Source: DAOMNO01 sp035443885
GTDB taxonomy: Bacteria; Planctomycetota; Phycisphaerae; Phycisphaerales; SM1A02
NCBI GenBank assembly: GCA_035443885.1
Contig: DAOMNO010000008.1
Location: 62,001-126,000 of the forward strand
DNA: 64,000 nucleotides
Direction: 5' to 3'
Shown: positions 34,868 through 43,800 of the stretch, piece by piece
How the letters are laid out: every line of letters starts with the position of its first letter
Position numbering within the stretch: the first letter of the stretch is position 1
Position numbers and translations under genes: made by a program
Notes under the pieces: generated by a model
What the model saw: only the letters and a program-made list of their open reading frames with translations
Databases searched by the model: none
Told to the model about the DNA's origin: nothing

Positions 34868-36151
34868 TCAGCCCCAGTTGCCGAGAAGAATGAGAAGATC
34901 GAGGACGTCCACGCGGCCGTCCCCGTTGAAGTCAGCAATCGGCACGCCGCCTGTTGCATTCGTCGGCGTCGGTCCCCATTGCTCCAGCAGGATGAGCAGG
35001 TCGTGTGTGTTCGTCGCGCAATCGTGATTCAGGTCTGTCAGCGGTTGATTGATCGGCGTAAGAACGACCGCGACGACTTTGCTGTTCAGAGTGCCGTGAG
35101 CCAAGATATTACCAAGGCCATTCACAGCAGCAGCTACATACATGTGGAGGTTGGATGGACTGCCCTGAGCAATGATGTTCAGATTGTGAAAGTAGCCGTG
35201 TTGCCAAAGATACGCGTCGTGCGTCGATACTTCGGTAGGTCGCATTGAGCCGACGATTTGACCCGCGTCATTCATACTTGCAGCCCCAGATGTTTGATAG
35301 CTTTTCGGCGGCTGATGATGGATCATTTCTCCGCTCATCCAACGAAATGTGATGAATGGGCCAGTAGGTGTTGTGCGGCAACTGCCGATCGCCTGCCCCA
35401 TGTTGTTCATAGCGTTTGCTGAACTGTTGATTGTGTTGGAAAGCAGTCCCATGAAGACAGGCTTACCGACAAGCCACAGATAAGCTCTGCAATTTGCCGT
35501 TGTCACGCCAGTCCCAGCCCAGCCCGCGCCATCTGGACCAGCATTACCTCCAGCTGCCCAACTATTCGGCCCGTTCATGACGCCGAGGTCCTGCACGGGT
35601 GAGCCTTTCTCGAACGGTCGCCAGATCACCGCGTTGTACGGGTTCGCGCCGCTTGTGCTGATCGAGCGAGAACCCACCACGATGTTCGAGTTGTTGATCG
35701 CGTTTGCGTAGCTGTTCCCCACGCCGTGAAGCGGCTCCAAAAACATCATTTCGCCCGTCTTCGTGTCATACACCCACGCGCGATCGCCAACGTCGATCCC
35801 AGTCGTCATGTAGCCGCACACGATGCCGTGATCGTTGATCCCCGTCGCATACGACGAAAGCATCCCCGGCAGGCGAGGAATGGTGTGGAAGCCCGTCTCC
35901 GGCGTCCAGTAGAACGCTTCATCCGCAGTCACCCAGCACTGGGCATACGAGCCGCAGACATGGCCGAGTGAGTTCATGCCGTGACCACGCGTTACAGGCG
36001 GCCCCACAATCGGGCACGGCGGAGCTTGGATGATCGCAGCAACCTCGTAGCTGCACTGGGCGAACGCCGACGGCGCAGCACACGCCGCCGCTGCGAGCGC
36101 AGCAGCAACCAACCTCAACCGACCCCAGCAACGACACATTCTGGTCATCAT
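34868..36151 (-). CDS. Secreted HAF-repeat protein with C-terminal dockerin-like module
   Basis: 427 residues from the ATG at 36151 (GGAGGATGCATC upstream), opening a signal peptide that ends near AFAQC. Several HAF-type repeats are visible: GMNSLGHVCGSYA, GINDHGIVCGYM, AINNSNIVVGSR, AMNNMGQAIGSC, SMNDAGQIVGSM and AVNGLGNILAHG, interspersed with A.LW or A.YW strands, giving a probable propeller. The end has two dockerin-like loops (LTDLNHDCATNTHDLLILLEQWG and a DFNGDGRVDVLDLLILLGNWG-type copy), the first degenerate. Function unknown. It is divergent from the ABC ATPase gene across 210 bases that must hold both promoters. Confidence 0.85.
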   Translation of the reverse strand: MMTRMCRCWGRLRLVAAALAAAACAAPSAFAQCSYEVAAIIQAPPCPIVGPPVTRGHGMNSLGHVCGSYAQCWVTADEAFYWTPETGFHTIPRLPGMLSSYATGINDHGIVCGYMTTGIDVGDRAWVYDTKTGEMMFLEPLHGVGNSYANAINNSNIVVGSRSISTSGANPYNAVIWRPFEKGSPVQDLGVMNGPNSWAAGGNAGPDGAGWAGTGVTTANCRAYLWLVGKPVFMGLLSNTINSSANAMNNMGQAIGSCRTTPTGPFITFRWMSGEMIHHQPPKSYQTSGAASMNDAGQIVGSMRPTEVSTHDAYLWQHGYFHNLNIIAQGSPSNLHMYVAAAVNGLGNILAHGTLNSKVVAVVLTPINQPLTDLNHDCATNTHDLLILLEQWGPTPTNATGGVPIADFNGDGRVDVLDLLILLGNWG

Positions 36152-36361
36152 GATGCATCCTCCGGAGGAGAGGGGAACCCACCGACGGATTGAACATACA
36201 CTCGCCGCGCCGCTGTAGCAAGACAAATCTGCGGGGATTCCAGGCCGCCAGCGATGAGGCGCAATTGGCCTTTGAGGGTGCGGGGGGAAACTCGCTTTCG
36301 ACCCGATTGCCACGCATATCCGCGCCGTCCCCGCCGCTCCCCTGCTATCCTGTCCCACCTC

Positions 36362-37441
36362 ATGACTGCGATCACCCTGCAAGGGTTGACCAAGCGATTC
36401 GGCTCCACCACCGCCGTCGATGGCGTTGATCTCACCATCGAATCGGGCGAGTTGTTCTTTCTGCTTGGGCCGTCCGGCTGCGGCAAGACCACCCTGCTGC
36501 GCATGATCGCCGGGTTCATCGAGCCAACATCGGGCACAATTCTCTTTGGCGATCGCGAAGTAACGTGGACGCCGCCGAACAAGCGGAACGCGGGCATGGT
36601 GTTTCAGAGCTACGCGCTCTGGCCTCACATGACGGTGTACGACAACGTCGCGTACGGCCTCACGGTTCGCAAGGTGCCGCCCGCGCAGAAGCAGGAGCGC
36701 GTCATGGAAGCGCTGCGCGCAGTGCGCATGGCGGAATACGCGCAGCGGAAACCGAATCAGCTTTCAGGTGGCCAGCAACAGCGCGTCGCCCTGGCCCGCG
36801 CGCTGGTGATTCAGCCGACGGTGTTGCTGCTCGATGAGCCGCTCTCAAACCTCGATGCCAAGCTGCGCCTGGAAATGCGGAGCGAGATCAAACGCATCTG
36901 CAACGAGACGCGCATCACCACGGTGTACGTTACGCACGACCAGAAAGAAGCCCTTTCCATGGCGGATCGCGTCGCGGTGATGCGCGATGGCAAAGCGCGG
37001 CAGATCGGGCCGCCACGCTCGCTCTACGAACGCCCTGCCTCCCGCTTTGTGGCGGACTTTCTTGGCGAAACGAACTTCATTTCCGCAGTCGTCAACACGG
37101 CAGACAACGCGAACGCAGTCGGCACGATTTCGCTGGAAACCGCAGCAGGACGTCTAATCAGTACGGTGCCGCCCGCTGATGCGCTGCCGAAGGGTGGCAA
37201 CGTAACGTGCTCCATCCGGCCTGAAGCGATCCGCATTCTGGATGGCGCATCCAGCAGTAACATGCTTTCAGGCAAGCGATTGCAGACGATTTACCTGGGC
37301 GAGATGGCGCAGCATCTGGTGGAGCTGGAAGACGGCACGGCACTGAAGGTGCTGGAGATGCATCCCTCCCACTTCGGCCACACCGGCGACACGCTTCGCC
37401 TCGGCATTGATGCGGCGGATGTCGTGCTGCTCACCGATTGA
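36362..37441 (+). CDS. ABC transporter ATP-binding protein (MalK/UgpC/PotA type)
   Basis: 359 residues from the ATG at 36362. All nucleotide-binding motifs are present: LLGPSGCGKTTLLRMIAG (Walker A), Q-loop VFQSYALWPHMTV, signature LSGGQQQRVALARAL, Walker B VLLLDEPLSNLD and switch VYVTHD. The C-terminal TOBE/OB domain (NVTCSIRPEAIRIL, LVELEDGTALKVLE) marks the importer subfamily for sugars, polyamines or iron. No permease or binding-protein gene is adjacent, so the transported substrate cannot be told. Confidence 0.92.
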   Translation: MTAITLQGLTKRFGSTTAVDGVDLTIESGELFFLLGPSGCGKTTLLRMIAGFIEPTSGTILFGDREVTWTPPNKRNAGMVFQSYALWPHMTVYDNVAYGLTVRKVPPAQKQERVMEALRAVRMAEYAQRKPNQLSGGQQQRVALARALVIQPTVLLLDEPLSNLDAKLRLEMRSEIKRICNETRITTVYVTHDQKEALSMADRVAVMRDGKARQIGPPRSLYERPASRFVADFLGETNFISAVVNTADNANAVGTISLETAAGRLISTVPPADALPKGGNVTCSIRPEAIRILDGASSSNMLSGKRLQTIYLGEMAQHLVELEDGTALKVLEMHPSHFGHTGDTLRLGIDAADVVLLTD

Positions 37442-37468
37442 TCGCTTCACGATCAGACGAAACAGGAT

Positions 37469-38290
37469 TCACGCGACAAGCCGCGCTGTTTTATTAATAC
37501 GGATTTTGTTTGGTAATATAAGTTTGAGCGCCGCGCCGGGGCTGTGCGAGTCATCAAGGTTGATTGAGCCGCCCGCGCGCTCGGCAAGCATCCGACAGAC
37601 GGTCAGGCCGAGGCCGTGACCATCTGGGCTATTTGCTGTAAATGGCTTGAACAACAATGGTTTACGGTGATTCGGCACGCCGGGCCCGGTGTCGCGAACC
37701 GTGATCTTGGTCGTGCGATCCTGTGAATGTTCCACGTGGAACATAATGCGTTTCACGGGCGATCGACCCACCGCCGCGATGGCGTTCAGCAACAAATTGA
37801 GCAGAATCTGTTGGAGCTCGATCGGCGAGATGTCAACGGGTTGGTGCGGCGTTTCGCCCAAGTCGATATGCAGCTCGATACCGTCTTTCGCAGGATCGCG
37901 GCCCAGGCACCGCAATGCAGCGTGAAGCGCGGCTTCGATTGATGCGCCATGCGATTCATCGTCTCCGGCCCCCCGCTCTGGACTGTTGGGCGACGCGAAC
38001 CCAAGGATCGTTCGTGCGATCTCGGTGGCGTCCTGAATCGACCGGCCAGCCCGCGCGAGCGCTCGGCTGGCAAGCGCCGCGTCATCTGGATGCAACTGGG
38101 CGAGCTGCGCCAGCGCAAGGGCTGGCGAGAGCAGATTGTTGATTTCGTGGGCGGTCCCCGCTGCCAGCGAGCCGAGGGTCGCCAGACGCTGGGCATGGGC
38201 GAGTTCAGCGCGCAGACGATCCAGCTCGGCCTCTGCGTGAGCGAGGCGATCCAGAACCCCGGTCAGGTCTGAAGCGGCGCGTGGCTGCAT
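37469..38290 (-). CDS. Cytosolic sensor histidine kinase-like protein; gene contains a parS site
   Basis: 273 residues from the ATG at 38290. Longer in-frame starts run back through intergenic parS sites and are not credible, though TTG 38383 is possible. A coiled coil leads to the H box LATLGSLAAGTAHEINNLL (His48). The N box (ELQQILLNLLLNAIAAVG), G1 (VRDTGPGVPN), F (LFKPFTANSPDG) and G2 (GHGLGLTVC) boxes follow. No transmembrane or sensor domain and no response regulator nearby. A perfect parS palindrome at 37728-37743 lies inside the frame and is translated as MFHVEH (residues 183-188) between the N and G1 boxes. Divergent from parB. Confidence 0.86.
   Translation of the reverse strand: MQPRAASDLTGVLDRLAHAEAELDRLRAELAHAQRLATLGSLAAGTAHEINNLLSPALALAQLAQLHPDDAALASRALARAGRSIQDATEIARTILGFASPNSPERGAGDDESHGASIEAALHAALRCLGRDPAKDGIELHIDLGETPHQPVDISPIELQQILLNLLLNAIAAVGRSPVKRIMFHVEHSQDRTTKITVRDTGPGVPNHRKPLLFKPFTANSPDGHGLGLTVCRMLAERAGGSINLDDSHSPGAALKLILPNKIRINKTARLVA
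37728..37743. promoter_or_regulatory. parS site 1 (inside histidine kinase gene)
   Basis: TGTTCCACGTGGAACA, a perfect 16-bp palindrome matching the ParB-binding consensus TGTTnCACGTGnAACA. It is coding sequence for MFHVEH in the kinase gene. Confidence 0.92.
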
Positions 38291-38384
38291 GGGGAACGTG
38301 TCGGTTCTGCCGCCTGCGGTGGCGGGTGATGAATCATCGGCAGGGGTCGAAGCCGAGTGAAGCCAAGCCGGCCAATCGCTCAAT

Positions 38385-38400
38385 TGTTCCACGTGGAACA
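38385..38400. promoter_or_regulatory. parS site 2
   Basis: TGTTCCACGTGGAACA, a perfect palindrome, in the intergenic region between the kinase gene and parB. Confidence 0.93.
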
Positions 38401-38461
38401 ATCTGGACCGGCGGGTGATCTGGCGGGGTGGCGATGTGGTGCGGGGGACTTGACGGCTGAA

Positions 38462-38477
38462 TGTTCCACGTGGAACA
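38462..38477. promoter_or_regulatory. parS site 3
   Basis: TGTTCCACGTGGAACA, a perfect palindrome, 84 bases before the parB start codon. Confidence 0.93.
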
Positions 38478-38507
38478 TATGGCCTTTCCGCCCCACTCGT
38501 TCCACAA

Positions 38508-38523
38508 TGTTTCACGTGGAACA
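38508..38523. promoter_or_regulatory. parS site 4, adjacent to the parB ribosome site
   Basis: TGTTTCACGTGGAACA, one base off a perfect palindrome but within the consensus. It ends 22 bases before the parB start, so ParB loading here could affect its own expression. Confidence 0.92.
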
Positions 38524-38545
38524 TATCCCCGCATGGAGGCTTAAA

Positions 38546-39583
38546 ATGGCGAAATCAAGCTCAAAAACGCAATCTTCCGCTGAGAAGTCTGCTCAGAATC
38601 CGCCGCAGAATCGGCGGCTGGGCAGGGGGCTAGGCAGTCTTTTGGCCGCCCCGGTTCGCATCCATCTGGACGCCGCACCACCTGCTGAGTCAGACCGACC
38701 CGTGTCGCCAAGCGACATCTCTCGCGAGGTCGCGCCGGCATCAGGTGGGAGCAATGATGGTCCGGACCTTGGCGGCCTGCGGATGATTCCGACGGCTTCG
38801 ATTCAGCCGAACCGGATGCAGCCACGTCAGCACTTTGATGAGACGAGTCTGGCGGCACTGGCGCAGTCGATTCGCGAGGCTGGGATGATGCAGCCGCTGG
38901 TTGTGCGGCCGGGCAAATCAGTGGGGGAGTTTGAGTTGATCGCAGGCGAGCGCCGCTGGCGTGCTGCGGGCATCATCGGCCTCGCTGCGGTGCCCGCCAT
39001 CGTGCGCGATGTTGATGACAAGACATCCGCACTATGGGCGCTGATCGAAAATCTGCACCGCGACGATCTTAACCCGATTGACCGCGCCGCGGCGTTCAAG
39101 CGCATGTGCGATGAGTTTCACATGACACATCAGGACATTGCTGATCGTGTCATGCTTGATCGCACCACCGTTACAAACCACCTGCGCCTGCTTGAGCTTG
39201 ATGAACTGCTGCGAGAATCCGTCGCCAAAGGCCTGCTCAACCTCGGACACGCACGAGCATTGTTATCAATCACTAACTTACAACAGCGCGCGAGGCTTGC
39301 GGCGGACGCGATTCGTGATCGTTTATCTGTGCGTGAAATCGAGAAGCGCGCCCGCGTGTTGACCGCCGCGCCGCGCCCGGCTCGCGCGCCATCTGCAGCG
39401 CTCACGCCCGGCCAAGCGCATCTTGAAACACTACAGAAAGCGCTTGGCGAGCATCTGGGGACAAAGGTCGCCATTCAGCGTTCGCGCGGCAAGTCCGGCA
39501 AGCTCATCATCGACTTCTATGATCTTGATCATTTCGATGGCCTGCTCGCCAGACTCGGTTTCAACCCAGACAGCCTGCCGTAA
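38546..39583 (+). CDS. parB: Chromosome partitioning protein ParB
   Basis: 345 residues from the ATG at 38546, chosen because GGAGG ends six bases before it and the N-terminus then reads as expected; the longer frame translates parS sites. The N-terminal RRLGRGLGSLL is the usual ParA-contact segment. The ParB/Srx CTPase domain has LIAGERRWRAAG and ENLHRDDLNPIDRA. A helix-turn-helix follows (HQDIADRVMLDRTTVTNHLRLL, GHARALLSI) and a C-terminal dimerisation domain closes the protein. It binds the four local parS sites and spreads to recruit SMC and ParA. No parA gene is in the window. Confidence 0.97.
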   Translation: MAKSSSKTQSSAEKSAQNPPQNRRLGRGLGSLLAAPVRIHLDAAPPAESDRPVSPSDISREVAPASGGSNDGPDLGGLRMIPTASIQPNRMQPRQHFDETSLAALAQSIREAGMMQPLVVRPGKSVGEFELIAGERRWRAAGIIGLAAVPAIVRDVDDKTSALWALIENLHRDDLNPIDRAAAFKRMCDEFHMTHQDIADRVMLDRTTVTNHLRLLELDELLRESVAKGLLNLGHARALLSITNLQQRARLAADAIRDRLSVREIEKRARVLTAAPRPARAPSAALTPGQAHLETLQKALGEHLGTKVAIQRSRGKSGKLIIDFYDLDHFDGLLARLGFNPDSLP

Positions 39584-39803
39584 TTCCGCGTTTTCGCTAG
39601 CAATTCTGCATGTTTGTTTGATCGCCGCGCAGTCTTGGCTGTATGAGCTGTTGGCAAACGCTGCATTGTTACACACGCTGCGCGACGGTGCGCCTGTCTT
39701 CTGCCTTGCATAACCCATTGTGCGAACATAGCATGAAGTCATCGTAACAAGATGGGGGCTTGTTGGTTCCAACCATTTTGTTCATAGGAAATTGGACACT
39801 CGC

Positions 39804-40304
39804 ATGGCAAAGAAAAGAAGGAAGAAGCGCGGCGCAACGCCCGGCAGAAAAGCTGGCCGACCGCGCGGCACAACCGCACTGAAGACCGCTTCGCTTGACG
39901 ATCTTCAGAAGGAAATCTCCAAGCGCCTTGAAGACCTCGCGGCCCGTCGCGATGAACTCGCTGCGGAAATCGCGCAGATCGATGATCTCATCGCGCGCGG
40001 CGGCGTCGGCGCGCTGGTTCGCAGAGGCCCTGGCCGCCCAAGGCGAATCGGAGGCCCCGCAATGGCTGCGGGTAAGACACGCGGTCGCCGCGGCCCCCGC
40101 GCCAAGAACAAGACGAACCTCGTTGAAGCGCTGCGCGGCGTGCTCACCGGCACCACCATGTCTGTTACGGAAGTCTCCCAAGCCGTGCAGACCGCAGGCT
40201 ACAAAACCAAGAGCGACAACTTCCGCACCATCGTCAATCAAGCACTCATCAACAATCCGAGTGTCTTTAAGAAGGTTGCGCGCGGCCAATACACCGCGAA
40301 GTAA
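39804..40304 (+). CDS. AT-hook nucleoid-associated-like protein
   Basis: 166 residues from the ATG at 39804 (in-frame TTG at 39792 just after AGGAAA is possible). A strongly basic N-terminus (MAKKRRKKRG) carries an AT-hook (GRKAGRPRG). A coiled coil follows (LDDLQKEISKRLEDLAARRDELAAEIAQIDDLIA), then a second AT-hook (RRGPGRPRR), a basic linker, and a C-terminal winged-helix-like domain (KTNLVEALRGVLTGTTMSVTEVSQAVQTAG...FRTIVNQALINN). It probably binds AT-rich DNA as an architectural or silencing protein. It has its own terminator, and AT-rich 5' sequence over 220 bases after parB. Confidence 0.78.
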   Translation: MAKKRRKKRGATPGRKAGRPRGTTALKTASLDDLQKEISKRLEDLAARRDELAAEIAQIDDLIARGGVGALVRRGPGRPRRIGGPAMAAGKTRGRRGPRAKNKTNLVEALRGVLTGTTMSVTEVSQAVQTAGYKTKSDNFRTIVNQALINNPSVFKKVARGQYTAK

Positions 40305-40326
40305 TACCCCGCCTCACACGCCCCAG

Positions 40327-40355
40327 CCCGCGCGTCAGCCGACGTGCGGGTTTTT
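40327..40355 (+). terminator. Intrinsic terminator of the AT-hook gene
   Basis: CCCGCGCGTC pairs imperfectly with GACGTGCGGG around an AGCC loop, then TTTTT, 22 bases after the stop codon. Confidence 0.8.
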
Positions 40356-40438
40356 CATTGCGCCCGCTTGATAACCCAGCAACATGCAATTCATCCGCGC
40401 AATTTCCGCGCGTCTCAAAACTTTTGCGCATGTTGACC

Positions 40439-40465
40439 TAAGTCGCTCTATACAAGGACCGATAG
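40439..40465 (+). promoter_or_regulatory. Sigma-28 (FliA)-like flagellar promoter
   Basis: TAAG, exactly 15 bases, then ACCGATAG, close to the enteric-type sigma-28 consensus TAAA-N15-GCCGATAA. It lies in the 316-base gene-free stretch 40305-40620, upstream of the small ORF, fliD and fliS, all late flagellar genes or their neighbours. Nothing else is evident in that stretch beyond the terminator and G-rich runs near 40510-40567. Confidence 0.6.
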
Positions 40466-40620
40466 TTCTGGGCGTTGATGCTTCTCGGAGCGAGTTTTTG
40501 ACGCAGGAGTGGGGGGTTTTCTAGAGGTTTGGGGGATCAGCGGGGCGGAGCGTGGAGAACGGGGGGCGAACTGTGTTGGCCGCGGTGGGGCGCATCGATT
40601 GCTCTTGCAAGAGGTTGCTC

Positions 40621-40851
40621 ATGAACGACGCCTTTCACGAATCCACGCTGAACGTGCCGACAATGCTTGAGGCTGACCGCGCCGTCCAAGAAGCGCATCG
40701 GATGTTCAGCCGCGTGCTTGCTTCGTGGGCACAGGATGTGCTCATCCTGCGTCAGCGGCGGCTGGCTGCGTGTTCGTGGCGCGCTTGCCCGGATATGCCA
40801 GAGGTGCTTGCCGCCATCACCCCGCCGCAGCGAAAGCGCGCCGCAGCATGA
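40621..40851 (+). CDS. Small hypothetical protein upstream of fliD
   Basis: 76 residues. The ATG at 40621 has AAGAGG seven bases upstream. The helical stretch MLEADRAVQEAHRMFSRVLASWAQDVLILRQRRLAACS has no membrane segment or known motif, and the end is basic. It sits between a sigma-28-like promoter and fliD (47-base gap), which suggests a flagellar role such as a chaperone or FlaG-like protein, but sequence similarity to those is not evident to me. Confidence 0.5.
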   Translation: MNDAFHESTLNVPTMLEADRAVQEAHRMFSRVLASWAQDVLILRQRRLAACSWRACPDMPEVLAAITPPQRKRAAA

Positions 40852-40897
40852 GCAGGACGCTTCGACGTGGATTGTGCAGGATGCAGGAGACAGCCGG

Positions 40898-43800
40898 ATG
40901 GGTTCGATCACCAGCGGAATCGGTCTAATCAGCGGCATCGACACCGCCTCGCTGATTGAAAGCCTTATCACCCTTGAGTCGGGCAGTAAGTTCGCGCTGC
41001 AACGGCGCATCGCTTCGCTTCAGGCGCAGCAGAGTGCGATGCTCGACATCAATGCGCGCCTACTCAACTTCAAGAACGCATCCCGCACCTTCCGCATCGA
41101 TAAAATATTCCAGTCTGCCAAGGCCGCCAGCAGCAACGAATCGCTGCTCACGGCCAGCGCGAGCGCTACGGCGCAGCCCGGCACATTCAGCTTCGTCGTC
41201 AAACAGCTCGTCGCGCATTCGCAGAAGCTCACGAAAGGATTCGCCAGTTCAAGCTCCGCGCTCGGCCTGGAATCACTTACATTCTCCTTCGGGCAGGGCG
41301 TGCTGAACCGCGATCGACCGCTGTCTGAACTCAACGGCGGCAACGGCGTCGCAGCGGGCAAGATTCGCATCACCGATCGCACCGGCGCGCAAGCCACCAT
41401 CGACCTCACCGATGCGGTTACCCTGAACGAAGCACTCACGCGCATCAACGCGGACTCAAGCATCGGCGTGACCGCTTCCTTGCAGGGCGATCGCATCGTG
41501 CTGAACGACACCACCGGCGGAGGGGGGACGCTTTCTGTCGCTAACGTCGGCGGCGGCACCACGGCGGGCGATCTCGGCATCCTCGGCAGCGCGCCGGGTA
41601 ACACGCTCACCGGCTCCATCATCAATACGCTCGGCAGCAACTCCTCGCTTGCATCGCTTAACGACGGCACAGGCGTGCTCGTGCGGAATCACGTCTCTGA
41701 TTTCCGCATCACCGCGCGCAACGGCCTGTTCTTTGATGTCGATCTCGGCCGCATTAATGCGGACATCACCAACGACACGCCGCTCGCCAATCTCAACAAC
41801 GGCCTGGGCGTCAAGATCAGCAACGACAACGATAATCCGGACATCAAGTTCGTCGCGCGCGACGGCACGGAGTACGAAGTCAACCTCACCGGCGTTACCA
41901 CGCTCGGCCAGCTCATCACTCGCGTGGATGCAGCCACTGGCGGCCACATCCAGATTTCCATCACCGATGGCGACCGACTCACCGTTACCGACACCGTGGG
42001 CGGCGCAGGCCCGCTGCGCATCCTCGGCGCGGGCAGCAACGGCGACAAAACCGCGCAAGACCTCGGCATCCTCAATACCGTCGGCGTGGAGAGTGATTCA
42101 TTCCTCGGCACGCTGCTGCCCAATACCGAGCAGAACCCGGCAGCAACAACCGTCGGCGATGTCATCGCCCGCATCAATCAGCAAGCACAGGATGCAGGCA
42201 TCGCCATCGTTGCTTCGCTCGGCGACGATGGCGTAAGCCTGAAGATCACCGACAACACCGGCGGCTCCGGTGCGCTCATCATCCGCTCCGCGGTTACCAA
42301 CCCAACCGTCGCAGCGCAGCTCGGCATTGAGACGCATGAGCTTGGCGTGATGGCGGACGAAGTCGCAGGGCGCAGGCTCATCGCGTCACTTGGTTCTGTG
42401 CTCACGAACAGCCTTAACGGCGGCAAAGGGCTGAACGGCGCCAGCACACTCACGCTCACGGACCGCGCCGGCGCAACCGCGACACTCAACAATCTGGATC
42501 AGTTCCATTCGTTGAGCGAAATCGTCGATGCGATCAACAACGCGGGTCTTGCCATCACCGCAAGCCTCAACGCCTCCGGCACCGGCTTGCGACTGACAGA
42601 TACATCAGGTCAGACCGCAAGTAATCTCATCGTCAGCGGCGACGCGGCAGCAGCACTCGGCATTGAAGCCGATGTTGCGGCCAACACCGTGAATGGTTCA
42701 CATCTTCGCACGCAGTATGTCTCCAACGCAACAAAACTGAGTGACCTCAACTACGGACGCGGCATCGGTCTGGGCAGCTTCCGCATCATCGACGGTCTCG
42801 GCGTCGCTCGAACCATCAACATCAACGCCAACCAGACCACGCTGCAGGATGTCATCCAGGTCATTAACGCGCAGGGCTTTGGTGTGCGCGCCCGCGTGAA
42901 CGACACGGGTGATGGCCTGCTGCTTGAACAAGACCTTGAGCCAGGGCAGGAACCTTTCGCGCCGATTCGTGTTGAATCCATCAGCGGAACCACCGCCAAA
43001 GACCTCAACATCCTCGGCACAAGTTCGACCGTCGAAGGCGGCTTCATCAACGGCGGCTACACGCGCACCATCGCGTTCGACGCGGGCGATTCTCTCACGC
43101 AGGTCGTCAGTAAGATCAACGCCGCAGGCATACCGCTCAACGCATCTGTGCTCAACGCGGGCGGCGGCGCGAACCCGTTCCGAATCAACTTCACCTCACA
43201 GATCGGCGGCGCGCTCGGCGAACTCATCATCGACTCCGGCGGGTTCGATCTCGGCCTCTCCACCCTCACCAAGGGACAGGACGCAAAGGTGTATTTCGGC
43301 GGCGCGGGTGAAGACGGCGGCTTCCTTGTTACCAGCCGCACGAACACTGTGTCGGGCATCATTGAAGGCGTTACGCTGAATCTCAAAGCAGCGAGCCAGG
43401 AAGCGGTAACGCTCACCATCAGCCGCGATACTGAGCGGATTCTGACAACGGTCAATCAGTTCGTCGTTACGTTCAACGATGTGCTTGGCCGCATCAATGA
43501 TTACGACCGCTTCGATGTCGATACGCAGCAGAAGGGGGTGCTGCTGGGCAACCCGACCACCGCGCGATTGCGCGATGTGCTCTTCCGCACACTGCGACAG
43601 CGCGTCGAAGGCGTCTCCACGCAGTATCAGTATCTGAGCGATGTCGGCATTCGCGTCGGCAACGAAGGCCGCATCACCTTCGATGAAGCCAAGTTCAAGC
43701 AGGCCTATGAAGCGGACCCGCAAGCGGTTGAAAACCTGTTCGCAGCGTATGAATCAACGCCGATCTCGCAGCAGGAAATCGAGCCGGGCGTCTTTGTGCA

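Noticed and set aside
38291..38545. Longer starts for the kinase (38524) and ParB (38357)
   Set aside because: Both would translate intergenic parS palindromes into FHVE peptides; internal starts fit family length, and parB has GGAGG at the internal ATG.
39650..39680. Sigma-54 promoter (TTGGCAAACGCTGCATTG) after parB
   Set aside because: The GG-to-GC spacing is 8 rather than 10 bases.
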